Shown piece by piece: positions 26,077 through 35,230 of a DNA stretch of 64,000 nucleotides. The translations under genes and the position numbers were made by a program. The stretch spans positions 1-64,000 of the forward strand of contig CAZFGB010000059.1 of assembly GCA_964518405.1 (NCBI GenBank). Reading direction: 5' to 3'. The DNA is from VXNE01 sp964518405. Its GTDB lineage: Bacteria; Pseudomonadota; Gammaproteobacteria; Pseudomonadales; Azotimanducaceae. Positions within the stretch are counted from its first letter, which is position 1; every line of letters begins with the position of its first letter. The notes beneath the pieces are model-generated. The model ran no database searches, was not told the DNA's origin, and worked only from the letters and a program-made list of their open reading frames with translations.

Positions 26077-26139
26077 GGCTTGGCGAGGAGGTGAAACACG
26101 GCCCAGCCCTTCGAGCGTGACGGATTCCATGGCCCTTGC
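26077..26139 (-). repeat. Dispersed repeat family 1, copy B
   Basis: It matches 9857-9919 closely (see copy A), including GTGAAACACGGC and CGTGACGGATTCCATGGC. It lies between argD and the symporter gene and covers no recognised coding sequence. Confidence 0.55.
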
Positions 26140-26203
26140 CACCGTCAACGCGTATCCGACACACTTGTAGCGCTTGTCCCGCAATTGATCCGGAACGCTC
26201 CCA

Positions 26204-27790
26204 ATGACCCTGATCACCTGGTCCTGGCTATTTCTCGTGCTGTACACGGGCGCCATGCTCGCGATCGGCGTGATCGGCAAGCGGCGGGTCAAGCATGCCG
26301 ACGACTTTGCCACGGCGCGCGGCGCTTACGGTCCCTGGGTGCTTGCCTTCGCTTTCGCCGCCACCACCGCCAGCGGCGCGACCTTCCTGGGCGGACCGGG
26401 CCTCGCCTACGAATTCGGCACGGCGACCATCTGGAGCAACTTCCTGTATCCCATCGGGGTCTACTTTGGCGTTCTCATTTCCATGCGTCTCATCGCAACG
26501 TCGGGGAATCGATTCGGCAATCGGTCCATTCCGGAGTACCTGGGCGACCGCTATCAATCCGACGGCATCCGTGTCGTCATCTCCGTGCTTTCGCTGGTGC
26601 TGTTCTTCTACATCGTCGGGCAGTTGGTGTCCGGCCTCGTGATGTTCGAGGTCATGCTCGGCATGCCGAAAATGTGGGCGCTGATCGTGACCTCGACGGT
26701 GCTGATGATCTACGTCGTGATGGGCGGCGCCCATGCGGACATTCTCACCGACGCCGCGCAGGGCGTCATGATGCTGGTTCTCGCGGTCGTCGTGATATTC
26801 CTGTTCATGTTCGCGGTTGGCGTGGAAGGCGGGCTCGCCGGCCTGATCAACAACCTGGATGCGCAGGACGAAAACCTCGTAGGACCCTTGAACAAGAGCA
26901 CGCCGCTGCTTCATTCGTGGTGGTCGATCGCCTGCATCCCGTTGGCGCACCTGCCGCTGGGGCTGCTGCCGCACCTCGGGAACAAGCTCTGGGCGCTGAA
27001 GGACACGGGTCAGCAGCGCACCTTCATCAAGCTCGCTTTCACCTTTGGCCTGACGCTCGGCATGTTGGGCCTCGGGGGCCTGGTCGCACGCGCGCTGGTG
27101 GGCGACTCGCTCTACGACGAGGGCGCGAATCCGAACGAAGCGTTGCCCATCCTCTTCATCGAACTGTTTCCGACCTGGTTGGCCGCGCTGATCGGCGTCG
27201 GCATCCTTGCCGCGATCATGTCCACCGCCGACGGCCTGGTGGTGTCGTCGTCCCAGATCATCGCCAACGACCTGTACCGGCGGACGTTCGCGCAGCGCCT
27301 GGCGCCCAACGCAACGGAGGAGCAGCAGGACCGTATCGAACTTCTCATCAGCCGCTGGTCGACCGTGGTGGTGCTGATACTGTGCACGCTGCTGGCGTGG
27401 CTCTTCATGGAGCGAAACATCGCGCTCATCGTATGGATCGGCGTCGGCGGGATGATGGCGGCGTTCGCCGGTCCCCTCGTCCTCGGCGCCCTATGGAAGG
27501 GCGTCACCCGCCGCGGCGCCTACGCCGGGCTGCTGTCCGGATTCGCGACGTTCGCCATCCTGCACGGGGGAGTGCTGAATCCGGCAGTGGTGGAAGGATG
27601 GGGCGTACTGCACACGGTCGTCGCCTGGTTGGCCGGAGAAGCGGGCAACCCCATTTCCTGTGCGGCGATAGGCGAAGGCGTCGGTGTCGCCTTGACCTTC
27701 GTGGTGTCCAAGATGACCGCGCCGTTGCCCGAGGCGCATGTCACGGAGATTTTCAGCGGCGAGGATGTCGGGCCGGCGCAGCGTGCATGA
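26204..27790 (+). CDS. Sodium:solute symporter (SSF family)
   Basis: The 528-residue protein has about 13 hydrophobic segments and the SSF pattern: AFAAATTASGATFLGGPGLAYEFG near residues 45-68, and STADGLVVSSSQIIANDLYRR at about 340, which is the conserved Na+-site region. It resembles PanF/PutP-type carriers that bring in a small carboxylate or amino acid with sodium. The substrate cannot be told. The start ATG at 26204 precedes the first membrane segment directly. Convergent with patB-like gene, 16 bp apart. Confidence 0.88.
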   Translation: MTLITWSWLFLVLYTGAMLAIGVIGKRRVKHADDFATARGAYGPWVLAFAFAATTASGATFLGGPGLAYEFGTATIWSNFLYPIGVYFGVLISMRLIATSGNRFGNRSIPEYLGDRYQSDGIRVVISVLSLVLFFYIVGQLVSGLVMFEVMLGMPKMWALIVTSTVLMIYVVMGGAHADILTDAAQGVMMLVLAVVVIFLFMFAVGVEGGLAGLINNLDAQDENLVGPLNKSTPLLHSWWSIACIPLAHLPLGLLPHLGNKLWALKDTGQQRTFIKLAFTFGLTLGMLGLGGLVARALVGDSLYDEGANPNEALPILFIELFPTWLAALIGVGILAAIMSTADGLVVSSSQIIANDLYRRTFAQRLAPNATEEQQDRIELLISRWSTVVVLILCTLLAWLFMERNIALIVWIGVGGMMAAFAGPLVLGALWKGVTRRGAYAGLLSGFATFAILHGGVLNPAVVEGWGVLHTVVAWLAGEAGNPISCAAIGEGVGVALTFVVSKMTAPLPEAHVTEIFSGEDVGPAQRA

Positions 27791-27806
27791 GCGGCTGGCT
27801 TCGCAC

Positions 27807-28949
27807 CTACGTTGAACCCGCGCTCCGGACGGCTGCCACGAGGCGTGCGAGACCCCGTTCCAGGGTGGCGCGCGGACAGCCGAAGTTGAAGCGCTGAAAA
27901 CCCCGGCCGCCGAACGGATCGCCGTCTGACAGGCCAAGCCCGAATCGCTCGAAGTGTGCGTTGGGCGCCTCGAGGCAGAGCCCGCTCACGTCGATCCACC
28001 CGAGATACGTGGCCTCGACGTGGGTCATCTCGATGCCGTCCAGCGACGCAACCGTTTCCTCCAGCAGATCGCGGTTTCCCGAAAGGTAGGCGATGAGCGC
28101 GTCAAGCCAGTCGGATCGGTCCGTATAGGCCCAGGTCGCGGCCGCGAAGGCTAGCGGCGAGATTCCGGGAACGAAGCCTGACTGCTCAGGCTCGAACGCG
28201 GCCCGCAATGCCGGGTCGGCGATGACGGCGACACCCAGACTCAGTCCCGGCATGTTGTACGCCTTGTTCGGGCTGAACAGCGAGATGCTCCGCAACTCGG
28301 GATCGAGCGTCGCGGTCGGCACATGCCCGGCGTTCGCGTCGAGCAACAGGTCGCAGTGGATTTCATCGCTCACGAGCGTCAGGTCGTGACGCAGGCAGAG
28401 GTCCACCAGGGCCTCGAGTTCGCTGCGGTCGTATGCGCGTCCGGTGGGGTTTTGCGGACTGCACAGCATCAGCCCGCAGGTGGATGGTCGCACGGCGTCT
28501 TCCAGCCTGTCCATGTCCATGACCCAACGGCCGTTGTCGCGGACCAGGTCCACGAAAATGCCCCGTTTGCGGGTGTGGTGCGGTACGGAAAGAAACGGGT
28601 GATAGACCGGGACGGGTATCAGGATGCTCTGTCCGGGGTCGCCCATGGCGCGTCCGGCAAGGTTGAGACCGGGGACGACGCCCGGCAACCAGACGAGCCA
28701 GTCTCTCGGCACCGACCAGCCAAAACGGTCGCGAAGCCACTGGATCAAGGCATCTTCGATGGCCGGCGGCGTATCGGTATAGCCGAGGATGCCGTGACGG
28801 AGCCGTTCGTCCACTGCCGCAAGCAGTCCCGGAGGTGACCTGAAATCCATGTCGGCCACCCAGAACGGCAGGACGCCGGGGCCGTATTGAACCCATTTGG
28901 TGCTCGATGTCGCCGTGCGCTCGATGACGGCGTCGAAGTCGTAGCCCAT
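27807..28949 (-). CDS. PatB/MalY-type PLP-dependent C-S lyase or aminotransferase
   Basis: The 380-residue fold-type I enzyme has WVADMDF (30-36), CSPQNPTGRAY (163-173), SDEIHCDL (194-201) and the PLP lysine Lys229 in FSPNKAYNMPG. This is the pattern of PatB/MalY cystathionine beta-lyases, which split cystathionine or other cysteine S-conjugates. It is 41 bp downstream of a crotonase gene on the same strand. The exact substrate is uncertain. Confidence 0.88.
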   Translation of the reverse strand: MGYDFDAVIERTATSSTKWVQYGPGVLPFWVADMDFRSPPGLLAAVDERLRHGILGYTDTPPAIEDALIQWLRDRFGWSVPRDWLVWLPGVVPGLNLAGRAMGDPGQSILIPVPVYHPFLSVPHHTRKRGIFVDLVRDNGRWVMDMDRLEDAVRPSTCGLMLCSPQNPTGRAYDRSELEALVDLCLRHDLTLVSDEIHCDLLLDANAGHVPTATLDPELRSISLFSPNKAYNMPGLSLGVAVIADPALRAAFEPEQSGFVPGISPLAFAAATWAYTDRSDWLDALIAYLSGNRDLLEETVASLDGIEMTHVEATYLGWIDVSGLCLEAPNAHFERFGLGLSDGDPFGGRGFQRFNFGCPRATLERGLARLVAAVRSAGST

Positions 28950-28990
28950 GGCGGAAACCGCCCCTCAAAGTACCGTGCGGCGGAACGAAC

Positions 28991-29920
28991 TCAGTATCCC
29001 TGGGGCTTGCCTCCGCCCTTCTTTTCCGTGCCGGCCACGGCGCGGTCCTTGGGCGCACTGTCGTAGGCGCCGCGAAAATCCCGGAACGGGCCATCGCGCC
29101 ATTCCAGGGCGGCTTTCAAACCGTCCTCCCGGACGCGGCGTCCCCACTCCGCGGCTGCGGCGCGCTGCGAGCTCAGCGCCTGGATTTCCGTGCCCGAGTG
29201 CAGGGCGGTGCGTATGCCCATGGTTTCGTACTGCCTGTTCACCGCGCGCTTGGTGTACATCAGCATCTCGTTGTCGATGAATCCCAGGCGGCGGGCGAAC
29301 TTCTCCGCAAATTCGCCCAGCTCCTCCTTCGGCACGGCGTAGTTGGCCCAGCCGAGACGCGCCATTTCCGTTCCGGAGAACGAATCGCCCATGAAGGCGA
29401 ACTCCCTCGCCTTTGCCGGAGGCAGGTGCCAGGGCGCCCACATCATGTCCATCGTCGTCATGGCGCGCACCGGCGGGTAACCGATCTGGGCGTCTTCCGC
29501 GACGATTCGAAAATCGCAGGTGGTGGCCAGTTCGGTACCGCCTGCAAGACAGTGTCCCTGGATCTGGGCGACTACGGGTTTTGCCAGTTCCCAGATGATC
29601 CAGTTGGTCATCGTTACATGCCGCGCCCATTGCGTCGCGCCGGGATGGGTGCTGCCGGTGTCGGGCAGCTTCGACCGGTGATCGACGAAGCTGTCCTCCT
29701 GGGCGCTGCGCGCCGGGGTCAGGTCGTAGCCCGCAGAGAAGGAACGCCCGGCGCCGCGCAGGATGATCACGCCGACGTTGTCGTCGTACTCGGCTTCGCG
29801 CATGGCATCCATCACTTCCCCGCGCAGATTGTTGCTGAGCGCGTTCAGCTTCTCCGGGCGATTCAGCGTCACGAACGCAAGCCGGTCGTCCGTTTCATAG
29901 GTGATGTCGGTGTAGTTCAT
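28991..29920 (-). CDS. Enoyl-CoA hydratase/isomerase (crotonase) family protein
   Basis: The start at 29920 follows GGGAGG by a few bases and gives MNYTDITYET; upstream codons are discarded. The 309 residues show the crotonase oxyanion-hole segments RGAGRSFSAGYDL and GHCLAGGTELATTCD. The usual catalytic Glu pair of enoyl-CoA hydratase 1 is not evident, so hydratase, isomerase or dehalogenase-type activity are all possible. The C-terminus is Gly/Lys-rich and about 40 residues longer than in typical hydratases. Confidence 0.85.
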   Translation of the reverse strand: MNYTDITYETDDRLAFVTLNRPEKLNALSNNLRGEVMDAMREAEYDDNVGVIILRGAGRSFSAGYDLTPARSAQEDSFVDHRSKLPDTGSTHPGATQWARHVTMTNWIIWELAKPVVAQIQGHCLAGGTELATTCDFRIVAEDAQIGYPPVRAMTTMDMMWAPWHLPPAKAREFAFMGDSFSGTEMARLGWANYAVPKEELGEFAEKFARRLGFIDNEMLMYTKRAVNRQYETMGIRTALHSGTEIQALSSQRAAAAEWGRRVREDGLKAALEWRDGPFRDFRGAYDSAPKDRAVAGTEKKGGGKPQGY

Positions 29921-30056
29921 TGCGCCTCCCTTCAGCGCGGATGCGGGGTGGCCGGACATGCTATCGCATCGCGCACCGGGCAAGACGTCGAGGGGATCAG
30001 GGCGAATCAGGCGTGCGCCGGCAAGCGACGCACGCGGCGAGTGATGCGACTTGCGG

Positions 30057-30380
30057 CTAGTGGAACACGTCGGACTTGGTTTGCCGCTTCACAGCCTGGT
30101 CGTCCGTGACATGCACGTCACGTGAGGCATTGGCGTTCGAATAGGCCATGTCGATCGCATTTGCGAGGCATGCGGGGCACATCCCCTCGACGATCAGGTC
30201 TTCCACGATCATGCCGACGACGTCATACACGGTGACGGCCTCTTCGTGTTCTTCGTTGAACCGCCAGAGCACATCGCCGACAACCTTGGCGACGGCATCC
30301 GCGCGTGTGGCGTCGCGCATTTCGCGCGCTTGGTCTTCTGTCACAGCAAATCCGTTCAAATCGTCTCGACAGCGGGGCAT
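30057..30380 (-). CDS. Hypothetical protein with CxxC motif
   Basis: The 107-residue frame has an ordinary acidic, helical composition (VVGDVLWRFNEEHEEAVTVYDVVGMIVEDLI) and a CPAC motif near residue 68 that could bind metal or form a disulphide. I recognise no family. A start at Met21 or later is possible. It is chosen over the opposite-strand frame because its composition is far more protein-like. It is divergent from nhaD. Confidence 0.5.
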   Translation of the reverse strand: MPRCRDDLNGFAVTEDQAREMRDATRADAVAKVVGDVLWRFNEEHEEAVTVYDVVGMIVEDLIVEGMCPACLANAIDMAYSNANASRDVHVTDDQAVKRQTKSDVFH

Positions 30381-30574
30381 GTTATCAATCTCGGTGAGTA
30401 GAAGCGGCCGCTGTTGGAAGAACGGACACCGACCGGGACGTGTCTCGGATACCTGATTCGTCGACAGGCCATAGCCGAAACGGTCCGCGTTTGGCAGACT
30501 TGTTCACATCGAAACGCGTCGACTGACCGCATGCATGGGCGGCGGGGGGCGGCGCAAGACTGCAGCGAGGCAAT

Positions 30575-31906
30575 ATGGATCTCACCGCGCATTGGGTCGG
30601 ATTCGCGGCCATCGCGATTTTTGTCTTGGCGTACTCCCTCGTCATTGTCGAAGAGTTCACGCACCTCCGAAAATCCGTGCCGGTCATGTTTGCGGCGGGC
30701 GTCATATGGGCGGTCATCGCCGCCCAATATGCGATCGGCGGCTTCCATGACGAGGCGCATGAGGCCGTCAAACACTTCCTGATCGAGTTCGGCGAACTCT
30801 TCCTTTTCCTGCTGTGCGCCATGACCTACGTCAACTCGATGAGCGAGCGGCGGGTCTTCGACGCGCTGCGCTCCTGGCTGGTGCGAAGGGGTTTCAGTTA
30901 CCGCCGGCTGTTCTGGATCACGGGCGTCATCAGCTTCTTCCTGTCGCCCATCATCGACAACCTCACCACCGCGCTCGTCATGTGCGCGGTGGTGCTGGCG
31001 GTCGGCCGCGGCAACCGCCGGTTCATCGGTATCGCCTGCGTCAATATCGTCGTGGCGGCGAACGCGGGCGGCGCCTTCAGTCCGTTCGGAGACATCACGA
31101 CCCTGATGGTCTGGCAACGCGGCATCGTGGACTTCTTCACGTTCTTTGCGCTGTTCGTGCCGTCGGTCGTGAACTACGTCATTCCCGCGATCTTCATGTC
31201 ATTGGCGGTGAGGAACGAAACTCCGTCCGTGGAAGACGAGGAAGTCGTCATGAAACGGGGCGCCAAGCGCATCATGTTTCTGTTCGGCTGCACCATCGTG
31301 ACCGCGGTCTCCTTCCACAATTTCCTGCACTTGCCCCCGTTTCTCGGAATGATGACGGGGCTCGCCTACCTCAAGATATTCGGACACTACCTGAACCAGA
31401 CCTCGGACAGGGTGAGAGTCGGGCGCGGTAGCGAGGTGGGCGACATTCCGCCATTCGACAGCTTCCGCGAGGTGTCCCGCGCCGAGTGGGACACGCTGCT
31501 CTTCTTCTTTGGCGTGATCATGTGTGTCGGCGGCCTGGGATTCGTCGGCTACCTCGACATGGTTTCGGCGTACATGTACGTCGAACTCGGACCGACGATC
31601 GCCAACACCATGGTCGGCATCCTGTCCGCCATCGTCGACAACATTCCCGTGATGGTGGCCGTGCTGCAGATGAATCCTGAAATGGACCTGTACCAATGGC
31701 TCCTCGTCACGCTCACGGCGGGTGCGGGCGGCAGCATGCTGTCCATCGGATCCGCCGCCGGCGTCGCCCTCATGGGGCAGGCGCGGGGCAGGTACACCTT
31801 CTTCGGCCACCTGAAGTGGACGCCGGTGATCGCGCTTGGCTATTTCGCGAGCATCTGGGTCCACCTGGCCATAAACAAACATTACATGGGCATCATGCCG
31901 TCGTAG
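30575..31906 (+). CDS. nhaD: Na+/H+ antiporter NhaD
   Basis: NhaD expels Na+ or Li+ in exchange for protons at alkaline pH and is typical of marine and haloalkaliphilic bacteria. The 443-residue protein belongs to the ion transporter superfamily, with about 12 membrane segments and the conserved LSPIIDNLTTAL (126-137), NAGGAFSPFGDITTLMVW and GILSAIVDNIPVMVAVLQM. The start ATG follows GCGAGG. It is alone on the plus strand and convergent with the siroheme decarboxylase gene. Confidence 0.93.
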   Translation: MDLTAHWVGFAAIAIFVLAYSLVIVEEFTHLRKSVPVMFAAGVIWAVIAAQYAIGGFHDEAHEAVKHFLIEFGELFLFLLCAMTYVNSMSERRVFDALRSWLVRRGFSYRRLFWITGVISFFLSPIIDNLTTALVMCAVVLAVGRGNRRFIGIACVNIVVAANAGGAFSPFGDITTLMVWQRGIVDFFTFFALFVPSVVNYVIPAIFMSLAVRNETPSVEDEEVVMKRGAKRIMFLFGCTIVTAVSFHNFLHLPPFLGMMTGLAYLKIFGHYLNQTSDRVRVGRGSEVGDIPPFDSFREVSRAEWDTLLFFFGVIMCVGGLGFVGYLDMVSAYMYVELGPTIANTMVGILSAIVDNIPVMVAVLQMNPEMDLYQWLLVTLTAGAGGSMLSIGSAAGVALMGQARGRYTFFGHLKWTPVIALGYFASIWVHLAINKHYMGIMPS

Positions 31907-31946
31907 CGCCATGAAATCCGTCAGTTCTTCGGACGGGCCGTTCACG
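31903..31946 (+). repeat. Dispersed repeat family 1, partial copy C
   Basis: Directly after the nhaD stop the sequence TAGCGCCATGAAATCCGTCA matches, with one change, the bases that follow the rsmD stop on the minus strand (copy A). Further on it only partly agrees. It can form its own stem CCGTC/GACGG. Confidence 0.4.
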
Positions 31947-31956
31947 GAAATCCCTC

Positions 31957-31977
31957 GGCGGCTATGTATCTGCCGCC
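31957..31977. terminator. Hairpin between convergent nhaD and siroheme decarboxylase genes
   Basis: GGCGGC (31957-31962), 9-nt loop, GCCGCC (31972-31977). There is no T-run on either side, so it is only a weak candidate for a shared transcription end. Confidence 0.25.
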
Positions 31978-32032
31978 AGTCGTGCCATCTCTTTGGTGGT
32001 CGTCGCGCGAACCGGTCGGTCCCTCGATGCGG

Positions 32033-33208
32033 TCAGTTCTCTTCGCAGGCGTTATAGCAGGCGCGGCAGGGCAGCACTGCGCGCCGCGGACAGCGGACCG
32101 TTCCGAAAAACTCCTCGTCCACCCAGCAGATCAGCTTGGCCAGATCCTGAGCGTGGAGCGTGCAATACAGGTTGTATGGCCAGACCGGGGCACGTTGTAT
32201 GCACCGGCGGCACTGATCTATCCACGCGGCTTCGGCGAGCCGCTCGCCGACCATGTCCACCGCATAGCGCGGCACGTCGAACACCACCAGCGCGTCTGCG
32301 CCAAAACCGGGCGAATGATGGCGCGCGACTGCCCCCATGCGTGCGATCAAGCCTTCGGCCAGCAGGCTCTTCAGCCCTTCGATGACCTGTGCCTCGGGGA
32401 TTCCGACCCGTTTCGCCACCGCCGCATAGGGGCGCTCAGTGAGCGGCAATCCTTCCTGGAAGGCCGCCAGGAGCCTGCGGTCGACCGCATGGAGCGGCGG
32501 CCACCGCCCGGGCAGGCATGTTTCCGTCGCTGCGCGACAGAGCCCGGACGGTGACCGGCGCTGCGAGGGGAGTGCCCCGTTCATGCAGTAATCTCGCTCC
32601 AGGCGAAGGTCAAGAACCTCGACGCCTGTCCGTCGGCGAATGTCGGCGACGGTGTCGTAGATCTCTCCGGCGTTCGGAGCCGCCAGCGCGAACCAGAGAT
32701 TGAATTCGTGCTCGCGCTCGCAGATGTGGTCGACGCCCAGATAGCGGATCATCGTTTCCCTGATCGAACGGAGTCGCGCCTTCGGGACCGCCATCGCCAC
32801 GAGCGTGCTCGCACGGACGGATTCCGGCGTGGGAACAGGACCGATCCAGTCCACCGCGCCGCGCCGTTCAAGTCCCTCGAAACGCCGGAGCACCTCGCCC
32901 GTCCGGCTATTGAGGCGGCGCGCAATCTCGGCGAACGGCATCTCGCAGATCGGGAAGTCGCGTCGGCACGCGTCGAGCAGTTGCCGGTCCAGCCAGTCGA
33001 GGACCGGTGCCTCCCTAGCCACCGGCGCGGTGCTCGCCATGCGGATCCCGGGCGGTTGGCTGGGCGTGCCCGGCGCGCGCGATCCTTGATTCGAAACGCC
33101 GGACCGGGCGCCTTCCGGAGTGCGGGCGGAACGCCCGTTCGCTCGCTGCGACCGGACGTTGCGTGACCCGATCCGGCCAGCCTGGGGCTGTACTATCGCC
33201 ACCGACAT
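32033..33208 (-). CDS. Fused two-domain siroheme decarboxylase (NirDL/AhbAB-like)
   Basis: The 391-residue protein contains two Lrp/AsnC-like halves. Residues about 65-210 resemble AhbA/NirD (LDRQLLDACRRDFP, REHEFNLWFALAAP) and 220-375 resemble AhbB/NirL (VDRRLLAAFQEGLPL, ARHHSPGFGADALVVFDVP, WPYNLYCTLHA). Such proteins decarboxylate siroheme to didecarboxysiroheme for haem d1 or alternative haem synthesis. The start at 33208 has a strong GGAGG 7 bp upstream, giving a 57-residue basic, disordered N-terminus; Met57 (33040) is an alternative. The C-terminus has four cysteines in CPRRAVLPCRACYNAC, which I do not know from this family. No other haem d1 genes are in the window. Confidence 0.85.
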   Translation of the reverse strand: MSVAIVQPQAGRIGSRNVRSQRANGRSARTPEGARSGVSNQGSRAPGTPSQPPGIRMASTAPVAREAPVLDWLDRQLLDACRRDFPICEMPFAEIARRLNSRTGEVLRRFEGLERRGAVDWIGPVPTPESVRASTLVAMAVPKARLRSIRETMIRYLGVDHICEREHEFNLWFALAAPNAGEIYDTVADIRRRTGVEVLDLRLERDYCMNGALPSQRRSPSGLCRAATETCLPGRWPPLHAVDRRLLAAFQEGLPLTERPYAAVAKRVGIPEAQVIEGLKSLLAEGLIARMGAVARHHSPGFGADALVVFDVPRYAVDMVGERLAEAAWIDQCRRCIQRAPVWPYNLYCTLHAQDLAKLICWVDEEFFGTVRCPRRAVLPCRACYNACEEN

Positions 33209-33405
33209 TCCACCACCTCCGGCTGTCGTTGACTCGCGTTCCGAACTATAGGCGTACGGTGGACATGCCGTCTTTCCGCTCCATTACCTACGTATAAGTA
33301 CGGATACGCACAACGGCGCTTCGCCAGCCCGGCCGACTCCGCGGAAACGAGGCGGCAACCCCCGGCGCGCGCCGGGACGCCCCAGGTTTCAGGTCGAGCC
33401 GCGTG

Positions 33406-34035
33406 TCACCGGGTGGCGTTGCCGGCCGGATCGATCCCGGCCAGGACCGTCATTCGCACCAGATGGGAGAGGCTGTCCGCGCCCATCTTCAGCATGACGT
33501 TGCGGCGGTACACCTCAATGGTGCGGGCGCTGATTCCCAGCTCGCGCGCAACGAACTTGTTGGTCCTTCCCAGCACGAGTCGTTCTAGTACCTGCCGTTC
33601 GCGCGTCGTCAACTCCCCCAGACGAGTCCCGATTTCAGACCGCTCGCGTTGGTCCTGGCGGACGCTGTCGTCGATATCGATCGCCCGCGCCACGCTGGTC
33701 AACAACTGCTCGCGGCTCAGCGGCTTTTCAAGGAAATCAACCGCTCCGGCGCGCATCGCCTGTACCGCCATCGCGATGTCGCCGTGGCCGGTCAAAATGA
33801 TGACCGGCAGTGTCTCGCCTCGATCGTTCAGACGCCGCTGCACTTCCAGCCCGTCCGGCCCAGGCATTTTCACGTCCAGCAGGACACATGCCCCAACGCC
33901 GATCTCCGTGAATTCGAGGAAGTCAGTGCCGGACTCGAACTGCGCCGTTCGATAGCCCGCCGTCTCCAGCAGCGCGTGAAGCGATGTTCGCACGGCATCG
34001 TCATCGTCGACCAGGAATATCAGTTCGCCCGACAT
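33406..34035 (-). CDS. fixJ: FixJ-type response regulator
   Basis: The 209-residue protein has a receiver domain (DDDDAV, phospho-acceptor Asp54 in LLDVKMPG, Lys104 in FLEKPLS) and a LuxR-type helix-turn-helix (TTRERQVLERLVLGRTNKFVARELGISARTIEVYRR, cited as about residues 145-180). Start chosen at 34035, one base after the fixL stop; a start at 34053 would overlap fixL. It is the partner of the sensor directly upstream. In rhizobia FixJ activates fixK and micro-oxic genes. Possible targets here are the neighbouring tetrapyrrole and cytochrome genes. Confidence 0.93.
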   Translation of the reverse strand: MSGELIFLVDDDDAVRTSLHALLETAGYRTAQFESGTDFLEFTEIGVGACVLLDVKMPGPDGLEVQRRLNDRGETLPVIILTGHGDIAMAVQAMRAGAVDFLEKPLSREQLLTSVARAIDIDDSVRQDQRERSEIGTRLGELTTRERQVLERLVLGRTNKFVARELGISARTIEVYRRNVMLKMGADSLSHLVRMTVLAGIDPAGNATR

Positions 34036-34036
34036 C

Positions 34037-35230
34037 TCATCCGACCGATTCATCGAAGACCGGAACCGAAAAGCGGAACGTCGTTCCGCGCTCGCTGCCG
34101 TCAGCGAACGCAATCCTGCCACCATGCGCCTCGACGATCGTGCGGCAGATACTCAGCCCGATACCGATGCCATCCGGTTTGGTCGAAACGAACGGCTCGA
34201 AGACCCGCCCTCGGACTTCCGGGGACAACCCCGGCCCGTTGTCGCTGACGACCACTTCGACCTCCCCTCGGCCGGACTTCGTCGCGACGGTGATGTTGGG
34301 AGTCTCGCAATTGCTCAGTGCATCGATGCTGTTGCGAACCAGATTGAGAACCACCTGCTGAATCTGAACGTGATCGATAAGGACCGGAGGGAGGTCGGGG
34401 GCGAGGTTCAACTCGAGTTCGATGCCTTCGGCGCCCGTTCCCAACGTCGCCAGCCGACAGGTCTCTTCGACGACGACGTTGATTTCCGTCACGGAACGCT
34501 CGGTATCTCCCCTGGCCGTGAACTCGCGAAGCAGTCGAATGACATCGCCCGCCCGCAGGGACTGGGTGACGGCCTGGTCCATGTATTCGCGAACCTTGGC
34601 CGACGTCTCGCCGCCGCCCTGATCGATCAGGGCGGCGCTGGCTTCGACGAATCCGACAACAGCGGATAGCGGCTGGGTGAGCTCGTGCGCCAGAGCCGAC
34701 CCCATCTCGCCGACGGCATTCGCCCGCGCAACCTGCATCAGTTCCGATTGCAGTTCGTCGATGCGCGCGCGGGTCCGCAGCGTCTCGGTGAGATCGTGAA
34801 GCGTCCCGATGAAGAGTGTCTCGTCGGCGTCATCGCGCAATTCGCCGATCGACAGGCGGATTGGAATTGTCGCACCATCCTTGCGCCGCCCGGTCACATC
34901 GCGGCCCTTTCCGATTACCTTCGCCTCGCCCGTCCGAAGGTAGTTCCGAATGTACGTGTCGTGATTCCGCCGGTCCCGCGTCGTCATGAGCAGGTTGACG
35001 TTGTTGCCTAGCACTTCTTCCGCAGAATACCCGAACAGCCGTTCGCAAGCGGCGTTGTAGAGCAGAACCGTTCCGGCCGCATCGATCACGACAATGCCGT
35101 CGAGCGCCGCATCGACCACTCGGCGAAGCTTGTCCTCGCCGAGGATGGATGGTGATTCTGAGGCACCTGTTGTCTGCGGGGAGTCCGTCACCCATTCACC
35201 GTTTGCTGTTGGGATTGACCATTGGCGCAT
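34037..35230 (-). CDS. fixL: Haem-PAS oxygen sensor histidine kinase FixL
   Basis: The 397-residue kinase has one PAS domain (about 33-150) and a HisKA/HATPase core. The PAS domain keeps the FixL haem ligand His90 (NHDTYI) and, 20 residues on, Arg110 (GKGR), which matches His200 and Arg220 of Bradyrhizobium FixL. The phospho-acceptor is His182 in SALAHELTQPLSAV; the N and G boxes follow (LVRNSIDAL, DNGPGL, GIGIGLSICRTIVEAHGG). No membrane segment is seen, so it is probably soluble. Start taken at 35230 (MRQWSIP). It should sense oxygen and phosphorylate the FixJ protein. Confidence 0.93.
   Translation of the reverse strand: MRQWSIPTANGEWVTDSPQTTGASESPSILGEDKLRRVVDAALDGIVVIDAAGTVLLYNAACERLFGYSAEEVLGNNVNLLMTTRDRRNHDTYIRNYLRTGEAKVIGKGRDVTGRRKDGATIPIRLSIGELRDDADETLFIGTLHDLTETLRTRARIDELQSELMQVARANAVGEMGSALAHELTQPLSAVVGFVEASAALIDQGGGETSAKVREYMDQAVTQSLRAGDVIRLLREFTARGDTERSVTEINVVVEETCRLATLGTGAEGIELELNLAPDLPPVLIDHVQIQQVVLNLVRNSIDALSNCETPNITVATKSGRGEVEVVVSDNGPGLSPEVRGRVFEPFVSTKPDGIGIGLSICRTIVEAHGGRIAFADGSERGTTFRFSVPVFDESVG

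Larger units (their letters stand above)
25896..26203. other. 308-bp gap between argD and the sodium:solute symporter
   Basis: The gap holds a minus-strand promoter (26011-26038), a hairpin with T-run (25975-25998) and a copy of repeat family 1 (26077-26139). No further gene is supported. Confidence 0.6.

Noticed and set aside
30148..30456. Plus-strand frame opposite the hypothetical gene at 30057-30380
   Set aside because: It is rich in Ser and Arg and lacks any recognisable pattern; the minus-strand frame is more protein-like.
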